From: Hermodice carunculata | Taxonomy: Eukaryota > Annelida > Polychaeta > Eunicida > Amphinomidae | Assembly (NCBI GenBank): GCA_964020975.1 | Contig: CAXHWN010002145.1 | Coordinates: 1,031,701 to 1,095,700 of the forward strand | Direction: 5' to 3' | Length of the DNA: 64,000 nt | Part shown: positions 11,450 through 24,000 of the stretch, in pieces | How the letters are laid out: every line of letters starts with the position of its first letter | Position numbering within the stretch: the stretch's first letter is position 1 | Notes under the pieces: generated by a model | Told to the model about the DNA's origin: nothing | Seen by the model: only the letters and a program-made list of their open reading frames with translations | Database searches by the model: none | Position numbers and translations under genes: made by a program

Positions 11450-14045
11450 GTAAGACGACCTGTTTTGTTATAAATTTCTGCCAGATTTGACAACAAGGTG
11501 ATCAGATATAAAGCACATTGACGCCCTGGATGCCAACAATGTGTAGTTTCTGGGCTACCACTGGTTTGTATTTTGGTACATGTATATGTAAACACAATTA
11601 CTCGTGTCATGTAGGAGTATTTGGTTGTATATCAGGGGAGGTCAGCTCTGTGCATGTTGTGATGGCTTTTGTGGTGCTGACTTTTGCAGGTAATCTGTAA
11701 TCATGGGTTACTGTACGTTCTGTTGTCCAGTATACCATCATCATCCTCATTGTTCACTTCAGACCTCAGCACTGGTGTACATTGACCACATTCACGTATT
11801 ATCCCTACAAAACACCCAGGCCCCGAAATTGATTAATGGAAATGTGGTTCATTCTGTCTTACATTTAGAACATTGAGCATTCAGCACCACTTTTGCTAGC
11901 TCTAAGTCACAGAGTTTCCAAGTAGTTCTGCAACAAAATCTGGAGGAAATTCAAGGAAAAGGCTCCAATTTTGGTAGATTCTAAAGGTTCCATTTACTTA
12001 TAATGACAAACATTATCAAAAATTTGGTAGCCGCCATACTGTACAACTTCTAAACATGAAAAATTCTGTAGATCTACTGAAAAATTTGGTAGTTTTGGAA
12101 CCTCTGAAGTCAGCAAAGTAGTGGGGGGGGGGGCGCTGTGTGATGTAATGTACATGTTCTTCATTTTGGAATCAATAGAATATTCATCACAGACTATGCA
12201 GACATAAACCATGTCCCTTTATAATCAAAGAACACTGTCATGATTTAACTGTAATTTAAAAAAAACACACACATTATGGTTGAAGATAATAGGTGGCGCT
12301 GTTTGTGAACTGAATGATAACCTAATCATAGAAAAATTAGAGTTTAAGCAAAGGAGCTACTATGTGCGGCTCACATTAAGGGGGCAAAGATCATGCCTTT
12401 GGAATAACTGATTCACTTATCAGTAATTTGAATGATTTCCACTTTGATGTTGTGATCCAATCCCTGGTAGTTATGTCAAATTTTGTTTATAAGAATGCAC
12501 ATATAAGCCAAGGATGAGAGTGGCTTCCATGCAAAGTATTCAGAGTGTGCACACATTTGAAGTACAAGTACAGTGTGTGAATGTGGGGCTCACATGCAAA
12601 GTTTCAGTGAGCCAATGATGTTCTGGCTGGCATTGTGGTGTGAAATCCTTGGTATGACTCTAACACACAAAGCAAAAATATACATCTAGTCCTGAGTGAC
12701 ATTGTCTGTTTATTCAGCTGTAATTTTTGCCACTGCTGCCCTGGGAAGTGCCAAGTATTTCTAGTGGTCAGCTGCATGTACACATCTATAGTCAAGCTTT
12801 TCATTAATCTTCACAGAATAATGTGTCAGGGTATTCAATTTATATTTTGACCCAAAAAGTATCTACATTTACTTTAATAAAAAAGAACTACAGAAATATG
12901 TAACACACACGCACACACACACACATACACACACACACACATATTATTTTTTTTATTTATTTACTTACATGTTTATTTATTTATTTGTTTGTTTGTTTGT
13001 TTATTTATTTACACACACACACACACTATATATATATATATATATATAAAGCGAAAGATTTACATGTACAACCTCTATATAGCCTAGACATCCATTGCAT
13101 GAGAACTTTGATGTGTTATGTCTTATGATGGTAGACAAATGTACTGGGCATCCTGTGACACATCAATGCAGTCACGTAACAAATTAGGTTGGTCCAAAAT
13201 TACTTCAACACAAGGGAGCATTATTTCTCTGACAGGAGAATTAACTGTGTAATGTTGAAGAAAACAGTGACAGAGGTTGCAAATAGAAACGAATGATATA
13301 ACAAGGATGTATGGATGGATGCTTAGATGACTGTGCCAAGTTAAACATACATATAAACAGGGCACTGAGTTTACCTTGGGCAAACATGTTGACATGACGG
13401 ATTAATCTCATTACCCTCTGAGAGCCAGTGCAGGACAGGCTGACATGAAGTAAGAAGACTGGAAGGCATGAACAGCAAGCTTAAATGATAAACTGAGCAT
13501 AATTACGGCTGAAAATTGTACAAATTATGTCCTAAAGTACTTTATGGGCATCATATGAGACAAAAGTAAACAGGACCGTCTGTGTGAGAGCATGGTAATT
13601 CACCGGGGCATAAATTACCACAGTTGTTCGTTTTGATACACAGAGCCAAAAGAAATACACATATTATGATGACAGTTTATCAGATGATTTATTTAGCCGC
13701 ACTTGGACGTCATTGCAGTCAATGCCGGTTGTCTTCAACATGAGTTACTCTGCCAGATTAGATGTGTACATTGATGACTGAAGATAAATGTGTATTTTAT
13801 TGAAGACCTACATGGCTTTTGTAAACATACAATACATGGATCACTTTAATATCTGGGACAGCAGAATGTTCCTTTATGTTGGTGATAAGTGTCAATAGTT
13901 TGGATTAATCACTGTTTCATATTCAATGTAATTTAAATTTTGCACTGGTGATATGTAATACATAGAAAAATTGTGTTCTAGGTGACCCAACCAGACTGTG
14001 AGAAGCTGATGTTGAAACATTTTGGATAACATGGTTTTTCTTTTT

Positions 14046-14079
<34 letters not shown>

Positions 14080-14290
14080 GGTAATGTAGTAAGGAAACTT
14101 TATGCCACAGCTTGAACCATTCGTTGGTTATGAGTGATAGTTGAGTTCAAAATCTGAGAAAAAGGCTCATGTCATAAGGTAGTATGGTATGGCACTCGTA
14201 TGGTATGGGGGTGGGGTGGTGGGTTACATTTTTCTCCTTCATCCCTTATTTGAGAGAAACAAAAAGGTAAAGGTTACATGTATCAGCAGC
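11450..14290. other. Intronic sequence with microsatellites; no gene seen
   Basis: It contains a G-run at about 12122, an AGGTGGCGCT word at 12291 (the short fly-type CTCF core), simple repeats at 12903-13047 and a poly-T tract of more than 30 at about 14046-14078. Confidence 0.5.
12903..13047. repeat. Compound microsatellite (CA)n-(TTTA/TTTG)n-(CA)n-(TA)n
   Basis: ACACAC blocks flank TTTATTTA/TTTGTTTG tetramers, then a TA run of about 22 bp. Confidence 0.95.
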
Positions 14291-14541
14291 TTAACCCATT
14301 CCATACTGTGGTCACAGGCCTTGGTCAATGGTTCTGGCACTGATTTGTAAGTCATGCTGCAGCTGCCCTTGCGGTAACTGCAGCATGACTTGCCAGGCAG
14401 TGCCAGAACCACAGACTTAAAACTATAGGCATGTTGGTACTTGAATGAAAGCTCTTTTCATGAAGAATTTAAATATGCAATTGTTGTCTTAAATCTAGGT
14501 AAATATACGGAAGAATCAGGGACTTGTATGGAGTGAGTTAA
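14291..14541 (+). mobile_element. TTAA-family element with a different, long stem
   Basis: The ends are TTAACCCATTCCATAC and GTATGGAGTGAGTTAA. The stem is unlike that of its relatives: GGTTCTGGCACTG and AAGTCATGCTGCAG pair with CTGCAGCATGACTT and CAGTGCCAGAACC. Yet the right half keeps AACTATAGGCATGTTGGTAC and TTGAATGAAAGCTCTTTTCA. The central module is shared while stem and termini are swapped. Confidence 0.85.
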
Positions 14542-14651
14542 TACCACACAGGACATCAGTGCATAATGCTTCTTGTTTATTGTTGAAAACAATTAGGTTT
14601 TGGTCCAGTGGTATCTGCTGTAAACACTGCCTTCCATCATAGACAGCATTT

Positions 14652-14897
14652 TTAACTCTTTCAGTGCCAGATTTTAGACTGAGTCAACAGCTTTTCTTGC
14701 AACACATTGGGCACATTCACCCAATGCGTGCTGAGAAAAGCTGTTGATCTGGATATTCTCTTTGGAACTATAGGCATACTGGTACTTGAATGAAAGGTCA
14801 TTTTATGAGGAATACGAATCTGGAATCCTTATGATAATTCAGACTTGTTTGATTTAAGTAGATTGACTTTAGCTGTGCATGGCACTGAAAGAGTTAA
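14652..14897 (+). mobile_element. TTAA-family inverted-repeat element, near-consensus
   Basis: TTAACTCTTTCAGTGCCA and TGGCACTGAAAGAGTTAA form a perfect 18-bp terminal inverted repeat. Stem GAGTCAACAGCTTTTCTTGC pairs with GCTGAGAAAAGCTGTTGATC around ACATTGGGC/ACCCAATGC. The right-half module is complete. It lies only 110 bp after the previous copy. Confidence 0.9.
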
Positions 14898-17814
14898 GAT
14901 CACTCTGATCAACATTTATTTGTTAATTTATGGAAACACCAGGCAAGGACCTGAAGGCTTAGGAGCAGAAACTGAAAGTCTTTTTCAGTAATATATGCAA
15001 GAGAAAAGTTTGATATGTTTCGCCTGTAACTGGGCACATCAGGAACTGAAAAAATGGTAGCCAGAAATGCATCATGTTTCCATATGTTATATCATAAGAA
15101 ACATACTGTGACATAAGGGCTTGATATGTACTATATGTGTCATCAGCAACATACTGTCACGTAAGGAATTGAGCGTGGAGTGTCAAATGGGTGACACAGT
15201 ATACTAGTACTGGCTCTTATCCTCAACAAGAGGGGCCAAATTTATCTCTTTTTTTTTAAGAGGTGACATGTTGGAGAAAGATTGGGGATGGGGAAAAGGG
15301 AGAGGAAGGTTCCCCTTGGAGGGATACCTTTTATGTAGTCATTATAAGAATTTATGCTGTGTGCATTATGCAACATATATTGTAGAGTAACCTGATTATA
15401 CCTTTATATGCAGGATTGCATATGATTTTGTTTCAGGCCTTGACATGAAGTGAGGGATTAGGCCTACTGTTTACTGGCAAGATTTGCCTATGTGTGCCCT
15501 CTTAAAAGAAATTTCAGGGGTGGGATGGGGGGGGGAAGACAACAAAAGTTTCGAATTTTAGCCTGGGACTAGGCAAGTTTGTCTATTTTCGCATGGTGTT
15601 GAGGCCAGAAGGTTCCATTGTACATTGCATTTGTTATTGTATTTCAAGACCACCTGTAATCAAAGACCCATTTTTAACTGGGAGGAGAGATGGTCTTCAA
15701 TTTCAAATACCACTGTGTTACCACAAAATGTAAGACAGCTAACCTTTATTAGAAGTAACAAACTCCTGATCCATAGAGGTAGAAGAGATAGGCATTTCAG
15801 AGTAAGAAATTCTGTTGATGCGAGATTGGCACCACATACTTGACTACTTTTAGCAACGATTACTGCCAGACCTCGTGATCCCAGCCCAGTCTCTCCAATA
15901 ATGCTTGACCTGCCGGAACAACTGGCAAGATGTGCTGCTGGCACAACCAGGAACTGTAAGCCATTTGTACAATTCTTGGCTATTTAGGAAAAGACTCGAG
16001 TATTGCTGGTTCTTACAGCATGACTTGACTGGCGCTGACTCAGGCTTGGAGGTTAGGGCAGGCCGTGGCGGTGGAGATACAAAGTATGTATAAAACTAGC
16101 TTTTCGCTGTGGCCATCATGCTGTACGGCGACAATAACGGGTAAGTTTTAGTGCTCTTCTCCCTTTTTGTATTCACATTATCAAGTGGATTAGCTCTTGG
16201 AGTCAGGTCAGGTACCCTGAATACTACTACCAGTGGTTTCATTCTTCCTGACATCATATACCAGATCAAAGGTTGGTCTTGAAAAAAAAAAAAAAAGAAA
16301 AAAGAAAAAAGTTTGCTCTATGCAGGATTTTCTCTAGGATTTGAAAGCAAAAAGGTGGTGAATAGGATGGTGTCTAGATTTTTTTTTCCAAATTTGTATC
16401 CGATATTACATTAATTTGATAGCCAAAGTAACATATTGTTTAAAGACAAAAGGTGGCTGGTAGTTGAGCTGAAGGTGAACGATGAGCCACCTTTGAGCTT
16501 TTAAATGTTAGAAAAACACTGATATGGTCAGAGAAAATGATAAAATTGATTCTTGATGATGTTTATGCCAAAATAAAGGATGTTAATGGTAGGATTTCCA
16601 TGGCCAGAGCTTTTCCTGAGTTTAAACATGTGTTGGTCTCTTGGTAATGCCAAGCTCTTTCAAATGAACAAAGAACTGAGCACCACAGCAAGAGACTGAT
16701 ATAGCTTAGCAGAATGCAATACTCTTACTTATCATAACATCAAACAGTACTTCTAACCCAAAATGCTTGGGGAAACATATTCATTACTTTTCGACATAAT
16801 GTATGCTAAGAAAGTATGAACTATTTGTGAAATAAGAAGTCCCATTTCAGCTTAACGATGGGGGAAAGGCATCCCAGAGAATCAAGTGGATTTTATTTTC
16901 ATAAGTGTTCGTCATTGGACAGTTGATGTTATGGCATTTTGGGTGTGCTGCATGTGTAGGATAAGATATGCCAAGAAATTGGATTGTTGCTGACTTTTTT
17001 GGTTCTTGTTGTCATGCTCAGTTATTTTGCCTTCCATTTCAAAGAGCAGGACATAATGGAGAGACTGACACTCAGATAAATACACAGCTCAGTTTTACTG
17101 TGTGCCGGTTGTGTTTTCAGCTTAGCGGTGTTTGTCTGTGCATTTACATCACGTTTCTTTGCATTATCACTGGCTCAGAGTGAGGCTGTTTATATACAGA
17201 TGGCTCAAGATTGTGTCTGAGAGTGGGTTTCTTGTTAGTGCATTGGTTTGTGTTTGACAGAATGGTATATTGTGATGTATCAACTTCCTGAAAGAAAAGA
17301 CTGGTGTGCTGGTGAGTCTCTGCTGGCTGCCTGCCGGCCAGTTTATCATCAGCCACCTTCTCAGCACACAGTCACATACATAGGCTTTTTTAGCTTGGCT
17401 TTTCAGTCATATAATCTGATAAGGGAAGTAGAATAAACTTTAATGAGTAACCAAATAAAATCAAAAGGAAAAACTTGTGTGAAATCATGCAAAAAGACAT
17501 AAAAAGGAACTGTACAGAGACTAGGAAAATGTTTAACTGTGTGTGACAAATGGATTAGTAAACTCTTCACATCAGAAGGTTAAGATCAGTTTGGCATTAA
17601 ATACTGTTTGAGACAAGGTCTTGTCTTGGCCTTTTGTGCCAAACTGCAACACAACTTTGACAGGTTTTTCCGTATGTTTGCAAAATATATATAAGCAAAA
17701 TGTCAGGGTCAAAAATAATTTGATTATTCTTTGTAAATGTTTGCTTGCTGATTAAATTTTTTAAACAAAACCTAAAAATAAGATTTTCGATCTATTTATT
17801 TATTGTAGTCATTT
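14898..17814. other. Intronic sequence; weak exon candidates only
   Basis: The stretch 15840-16140 is visibly richer in G+C. It holds an ATG at 15901 with 18 codons plus one base before CT|GTAAGC (phase 1), a TATAAAA box at 16089-16095 and an ATG at 16118 running into GG|GTAAGT at 16141 (phase 2, which does not fit 55079). None is supported enough to call a gene. Confidence 0.3.
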
Positions 17815-18990
17815 CAGCTTTTAGCTAAGGTCACAGGGCTTGTACGAACTGTCATGTCACAGGGCTTGTACGAACTGTCATGACGATCCATCTGTATCGG
17901 TTCATCCATCATCAGTTAACATTTTTTGTGAATGCGATACTGTCCACAGTTTTCCAAGTTAACTCCAGTTCACTTTCAGGACTCATATAAAGGGTATCAA
18001 AATCTAAGTTGCTATCAATATTAGTGGCACCACCCACCTATGACGTTATGTAATATATGGACAAAAATGTGAAAATTTGGGAAACACATTTTTGTCAAAG
18101 AGTTTTCTATGAATGTCACTCAACTTGATAGCAATGTCTGTTGGGCCAAAGGATGAAAATGTGCTGAATTCAGTTTGGTAGTGCTTCAGACAGTCTTATG
18201 GGAAACATGGATTGACTTGTGTTCAAAACACGTTCAACCTAATATTTTGAGAAAGAATAAAACTAATGATACCAGATGTACCATAAATGCGTATCACATG
18301 TTGAAGTTAGATATTATGTAATATGAATGACCTTGATCTTTCTCAAGGTTACAGAGAGATTGCATTTTTGTTAGCTTATGTGATCAATCATGTCTCTCCA
18401 TCCATCATTCTGTCCATTCATCCATTGATATTTGCTTGTCAATATTATAGCATTCACAATTTTTAAGTGAGCCCCTTGAAGTTTTTGGACATATTGTATG
18501 AATAAAAATCTGTGTTCCTTTCATTATTGGTGTCGTCTGGTGGATTACGTAGTACAGGGTCAAAAAGTGAAGAAATTGAAAATGCTGCGATGTGTTTGAT
18601 TTTTATTTTGGATCCTTATGAAATTTGGTGGAAACATTTTGGAGCAATTATGTATAAACTAAAAAATATTAGTGGTGCCACCGGTAGGTGAAACAGAAAT
18701 ATGAAGTAATAGTCGGTAAAACTTATGAAATTCATTCTCTTGAGAAATTATGAGGCTAATTTCACCAAATGTACAACAAATGTGTAGCATGTGGGGGAGT
18801 TGAATATTATATAAGATAGGTGACCTTGACCTACTTTCTCTAGGTCACAGAGAGAATACATTTCAGGAAATGATTTTCTTGTGATAATCATTACATCTGA
18901 AGCATTATACAGACAAAAGTCCATGAGATGTGGAGTACTGGTGGCACCACTGATGGCAACTATTAGAACTAACATCAAAGGAGTCAAAAA
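17815..18990. repeat. Degenerate long-period repeat, about 500 bp
   Basis: Three diverged units recur in order: AGGTCACAGGG (about 17829), ATGACCTTGATC...AAGGTTACAGAGAGA (about 18328-18359) and GTGACCTTGACC...AGGTCACAGAGAGA (about 18823-18854). A TTAGTGG.GCCACC word also recurs at about 18022, 18669 and 18930. A 26-bp exact tandem duplication sits in the first unit (17831-17856, 17857-17882). The word TGACCTTGACCT, which recurs at 28483, is also a nuclear-receptor style double half-site. Confidence 0.6.
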
Positions 18991-19101
18991 CATTTAATTC
19001 ATTATTGTTTGTGATGGTCATCTGATTGCATGTCAGCAGAGCATAAGACCCATGAGCCTCTTGTTTTCCGTATAAGTGTCCCAAGTGATGCCAGATATTG
19101 A

Positions 19102-19333
19102 TTAACTCTGTTGTGGCCAACAAGGAAAAAGTCAATGTGCTGTAAATTGAAATACCAATACTAGATTCATATTATTCATAAACTGACCTTTCATTCAAGC
19201 ACCAGCATGTCCACAGTTCCACAGACCATAAGAATGGTCTAGGTCAAGAGCTTACCTTGGTGTGCTTCCAAAGAGTGCTGAGGAAATCTGTTGACTCGGG
19301 CGAGTCAGTCACTACATGGCACTGATAGAGTCA
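19102..19333 (-). mobile_element. TTAA-family element, reverse, diverged
   Basis: TTAACTCTGTTGTGGCCAAC opens it, and CTACATGGCACTGATAGAG closes it as a decayed terminus. In between are TGACCTTTCATTCAAGCACC (reverse of the module) and the stem words TCAAGAGCTTACCTTGG and AAATCTGTTGACTCG. Confidence 0.7.
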
Positions 19334-20137
19334 GAACTAGCTGGACCTTGATGGTTCAGAAGGCTGGACCAACAGCGGTGCTGCCTAGAGTCCAAGAGAT
19401 GGTCCACATGGAAGCCAGGACAAAGAAAACTATTACAGTAATGGTAGAATGCCAGAAGAGCTATAAGGTCAAAGGTCATAGACTCAGGAACCCCAGCACC
19501 TGTGGCACAGGTGCTTGTGGCGAGGCTTGTTGAAGAAAATTGACCCAATCTTCAGAAATTACAGTGACTTCATCAGAGAGTCTTGTGTATGTTTGTACAT
19601 GTATTTGATTTTTTAAAAAGTCGCATTTTATATGATTAATGATTTTTTCTTTTTTTGCTGACTTTGTGTAAATTGGGCATTCCTGTTATGTGGGTGTGTT
19701 GAAAATATTGACATAGTGGTGAGATATAGCCATGCAAACAGCTGGAAATCTCTCTCTTCTCAGGTACAAAAGTGTAACACCACCCAACAATATTCTCATT
19801 ATCTCCCAATCCCGGTCTGCCAGACTCAACTGGAAACTTTTTTTCTTGGAAGTTGGCAGGAAGTAGAGTTGTAAGCAGAGAGCTGCAGGAATGCATCAAA
19901 GGTTGTCTGTGATGTGGAGCTTGTCTGGACTTCTGACCTACACAGATCCTCTTGCCACCCACAATAAACCTCTGTCTGGGTCTCTACACTTGTCTGTCCT
20001 CGCCCCATACACTGCCCTGTGTCTGCTGTCGGCCTGCTCTCATTCACGGCCTGTCAGCTCAGTGTAACTCAGGAACACCCAGTTTGTACCTGGATGGCAT
20101 CATTTTGATGTCAGAGAAATTACTTCAGGGCTATATG

Positions 20138-20418
20138 TACAGTGGTGCCACTATTAAAGACCCCCCTAGCCTAAAGCCACCTTTCTTCTAAGGCCACAGC
20201 CTTCATGCGGAAAGGGTTCCCTTATTGTCCTCAAGTAGGGCCACCCCTCTAATGTCCGTTATTTAGTTCAGTGAGGTGACCTCATCAGCAGACAACCAGG
20301 AATGACCTTTTTCCTACCTGTACAGTGGTACATGTACCTGGTTTGAGAGATCACCTGTCGTTAGAGACCATAATTAGATCAAACCCAGGGGTAATTTTTG
20401 AAAAAAGGTTTCACTGTA
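20138..20418. mobile_element. One or two TACAGTGG-type inverted-repeat elements
   Basis: TACAGTGGTGCCAC starts at 20138 and TACAGTGGTACATG at 20321; GGTTTCACTGTA closes at 20418. The interior has the GAGAGATCACC...TTAGAGACCA words typical of the copy at 61870. The element runs straight into the 35-bp minisatellite. Confidence 0.55.
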
Positions 20419-21050
20419 CATACAGAGTAGGTGGATATATCAATACCATAACTGCCATACAGTAGGTGAATATATCAATACCATAACTGCCATACAGTAG
20501 GTGAATATATCAATACCATAACTGTCATACAGTAGGTGGATATATCAAATCTATAACTGCCATACAGTAGGTGAATATATCAATACCATAACTGCCATAC
20601 AGTAGGTGGATATATCAAATCCATAACTGTCATACAGTAGGTGAATATATCAATACCATTACTGCCATACAGTAGGTGGATATATCAAATCCATAACTGC
20701 CATACAGTAGGTGGATATATCAAATCCATAACTGTCATACAGTAGGTGAATATATCAATACCATAACTGCCATACAGTAGGTGGATATATCAAATCCATA
20801 ACTGCCATACAGTAGGTGAATATATCAATACCATAACTGCCATACAGTAGGTGAATAAATCAATGCCGTAACTGTCATACAGTAGATGAGTATATCAATA
20901 CCGTAACTGTCATACAGTAGGTGACTATATCAATATTGTAACTGTCGTACAGTAGGTGAATATATCAATACTGTAACTGTCATATAGTAGGGGAATATAT
21001 CAATACCCGTAACTGTCATACAGTATGTGGATATTTCAATACTGTAACTG
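20417..21050 (+). repeat. Minisatellite, about 35-bp unit, about 18 copies
   Basis: The unit is CATACAGTAGGTGAATATAT plus CAATACCATAACTGC. Two subtypes (GAATATATCAATACC and GGATATATCAAATCC) are interspersed in the first two thirds; the last units are more diverged. The array starts exactly at the TACA end of the element before it. Confidence 0.95.
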
Positions 21051-24000
21051 TTAATCGCATTCTTTGGCAAGAAGAATCTTTGCTCTCTGATGACTGAATT
21101 AGCTGTTTCACTAAGAAAAACAAAAGGGGGTGGTACCCACTAACTCGAGTCAGTTTGCCTCACCCTCCATCACATGGGGGGGGGGGGGGGGGGTTGTAGG
21201 GAAGTTTCCATTTTTGATTTACATGCATGTGGGATAATAGTCCAGCTACATCAGCAGTCCGGAGTCTGACCCGACTAAATTACAACTTTACCAGAAAATG
21301 GTGTACAAATTAATGTAATACATATCATCAAAGAGCACCGACTTAGTCAAAGGAGCACCATTAAATAATGTGGCTTTGTATAATTAAACTGGGGAATCTA
21401 GGCCATCCACTTTTCAGCTAAGCACAAAACTCAGTCTACATACTGGCCTGAGTAAAAGTGGGAAGGGGAGAGGTGGAATTTGTTGAAATTCTAGCAAATT
21501 TCTGTTAACACAAAGGCCTAAGACAGAAACCCAGGAGATCCTTGCAGTCAGGGGTACAGTCTGGACAGTTACATCAATTGGTTGCAGCAAAACCCCAGAA
21601 GATAATTTTGTTTGGGGTTTTGTTGGTACCTTTCTTGTTCATGTTGGTAAAATCTGTCCTCTACTATGTATATGTTAGCCATATGTTCAATACATTATTC
21701 CATCATTAATTGTCCATTTAAAAACCCACCAGGCTGCTGCTATCATGGTGTTTGGGATAACACTTGCAGTACCTTTCAAACTTTTGCCAAGAACTGTGTC
21801 TTTCATATGCAATGCTTAATTCTGTGTGGGAGCCAGTATCACTATTGATCAAGGCATGTAGTGACCAAAATCTGTCTGAACTCAGCATTTTGATCATGCA
21901 ATAGATGTGTCACAGGAAGCTAGAGGCCCCCAGCTGGGAGAATGACTCTCCTTGTCAGATTAATTGGCATATATATAAGTAGGGATGAGAGCAAAGATGT
22001 TGTACACACCCTAGATGGCCTTTGAAGTACTGGGGATAAGGCTCGTACAGCCTTATTTTATTGCATGCTGAAACCATCATGATCTTTTGATTTGGGGTAC
22101 AGGAGGTTCTGGGTTTTAAGAAACCAAAAATAAAAAACAACATGCCTTAAGTGACACTTTCCATGTCACTCAGTGAAATCTGCCAAACCATACCAGTGTG
22201 TGCCAGCAGTAAGGTTAATGCATGTACAAGCCAAGCTATAGCAACTTAACTTTTATGTCATCAGGTGAAAACTAAGGCACATTATGCTTGTATAGGGATA
22301 CAACCTGAAATAGATGGAAGAAATGTATTGTGTTGCAGACAAAGGTTTTGCGACACAGTCAAATAAAGTTGGGATACAGTGTCATGATAATCCATGCAAA
22401 ATGCTCCTGGTATTATGTAAGTGAAATATCAACACGATAACCATCACTGCAGCTCATTTGAGACCAAATTACTGACCAGAACCCTACTTAAATGATCTCT
22501 GTACCTGCAGGGATCTATGATGCACACAGGATATACATATAATTTATAGTATTTTGTTTCTTAATAATGAGCCCTTTGCACCTGCATCTAGTGTTTAGGT
22601 CTGTCTGACCCAGGGCATTACACCATTAACTCTCTCATGGCCAAATTAGTCTACAGCACTCAGTAAGTTATGAGCTACCTCTTTTGTGTTATGGTTTGCT
22701 TTCAGAGACTATTTTGGGTGAAATTATCTGAAGAGAACTTTTAGGATAAACTGTATCTTTGACGCTTTTCTCAGGATTCATCACAGGGCCAGAATTTTGG
22801 TGCGAATCCAAGAATCCATTCTTGTATAGACTCTCCTAAACTTGTCTTTCTTTAAAAAGAAAACTAATTGACAAAAATCCAAATAGATTCTCGCAAAATT
22901 TTGCGAAATTCTGGCTCTGCATCAGGTAAATTGAGGAAAGTTGTTGATTCCAGTGTCATTCTGGCCAGATAAGGGCAACACAGTAGTGGTACTTCCAGTC
23001 ATTGCCCACTCGATGTGGGGTCCTGCTTTATCAGCATAGTCCAGCATCTGCATGTACATGGGCTCAACCAACATTTGCAAGTGTCTGCATTGGAGTAATT
23101 GGCAGAAGCATGGAGGTACATAATGGTAGAGATGTGTCCAGGATGTGTGCCAGGCCTGACTGCCCCTCACAAACAGCCTCCATGTAATGATGTTACCTGG
23201 TACCCAGCGGAAATGTGGCCACACTTCTGCTAGGATGTGCCATTTACCACCTACTCTTATTCTCTCAAACCTTTCGCTCTTTAAACCCAACCTGAGACTA
23301 AGTCAGGAACTTTCTTTGGTGTTTTTTCCTTGGTTGTTTGGCCTTTTCCAAGTGTCATAAATAAAAATAATTTGCTGTTTTCATTTTTTTAAAGCAAAGA
23401 AAGACTAGCAAAAACAAAAGAAAACAACAAAAAAGAAAAGAAAAAAAAAAGAAAGAAAGAAGCAGATTGTATCTAAGATCTTTGAGTGCTTTTAATCTTG
23501 AGATGCATGTGTTAATGTTTTCCTTGGCACGTGCCCTTTTGTCAAGGAGATATCGTACTATTTCACACATATACTTACAGAACTCTCAGCCAGATGGTGA
23601 ACTTGGCTTCAAATGCAACACATCTCTAGCAGACAAAAAATTCTGGGAAACTTAGACTGCATGTATATTACAACTGTAATGGTTTGTGAATATAGTCTCC
23701 TACCCTATAGCCATATGGTTGAAAGGGGAGGGGGTTCTAGTGCACTGCTGCAGGAAATAAAAGTGTTTGTAGTGTCTGTCTGTAGCATGCTTGATCTGTG
23801 TGACTCATAGCCTATGACCCTGAAATTAATCACTGACTTTTTCAAGTCAGTCTTTAATTTGGGATCATAGGCTATCAGTGCTTGCATTTATTAATGGTCA
23901 ACTTTTATAGACATAGTTGTATTCTATGACTCACCTTTTATTGTATTCCATGAAAGCCATTTCAAAACAATCATAAAAGTGACAAGGTACCACCCCATTC

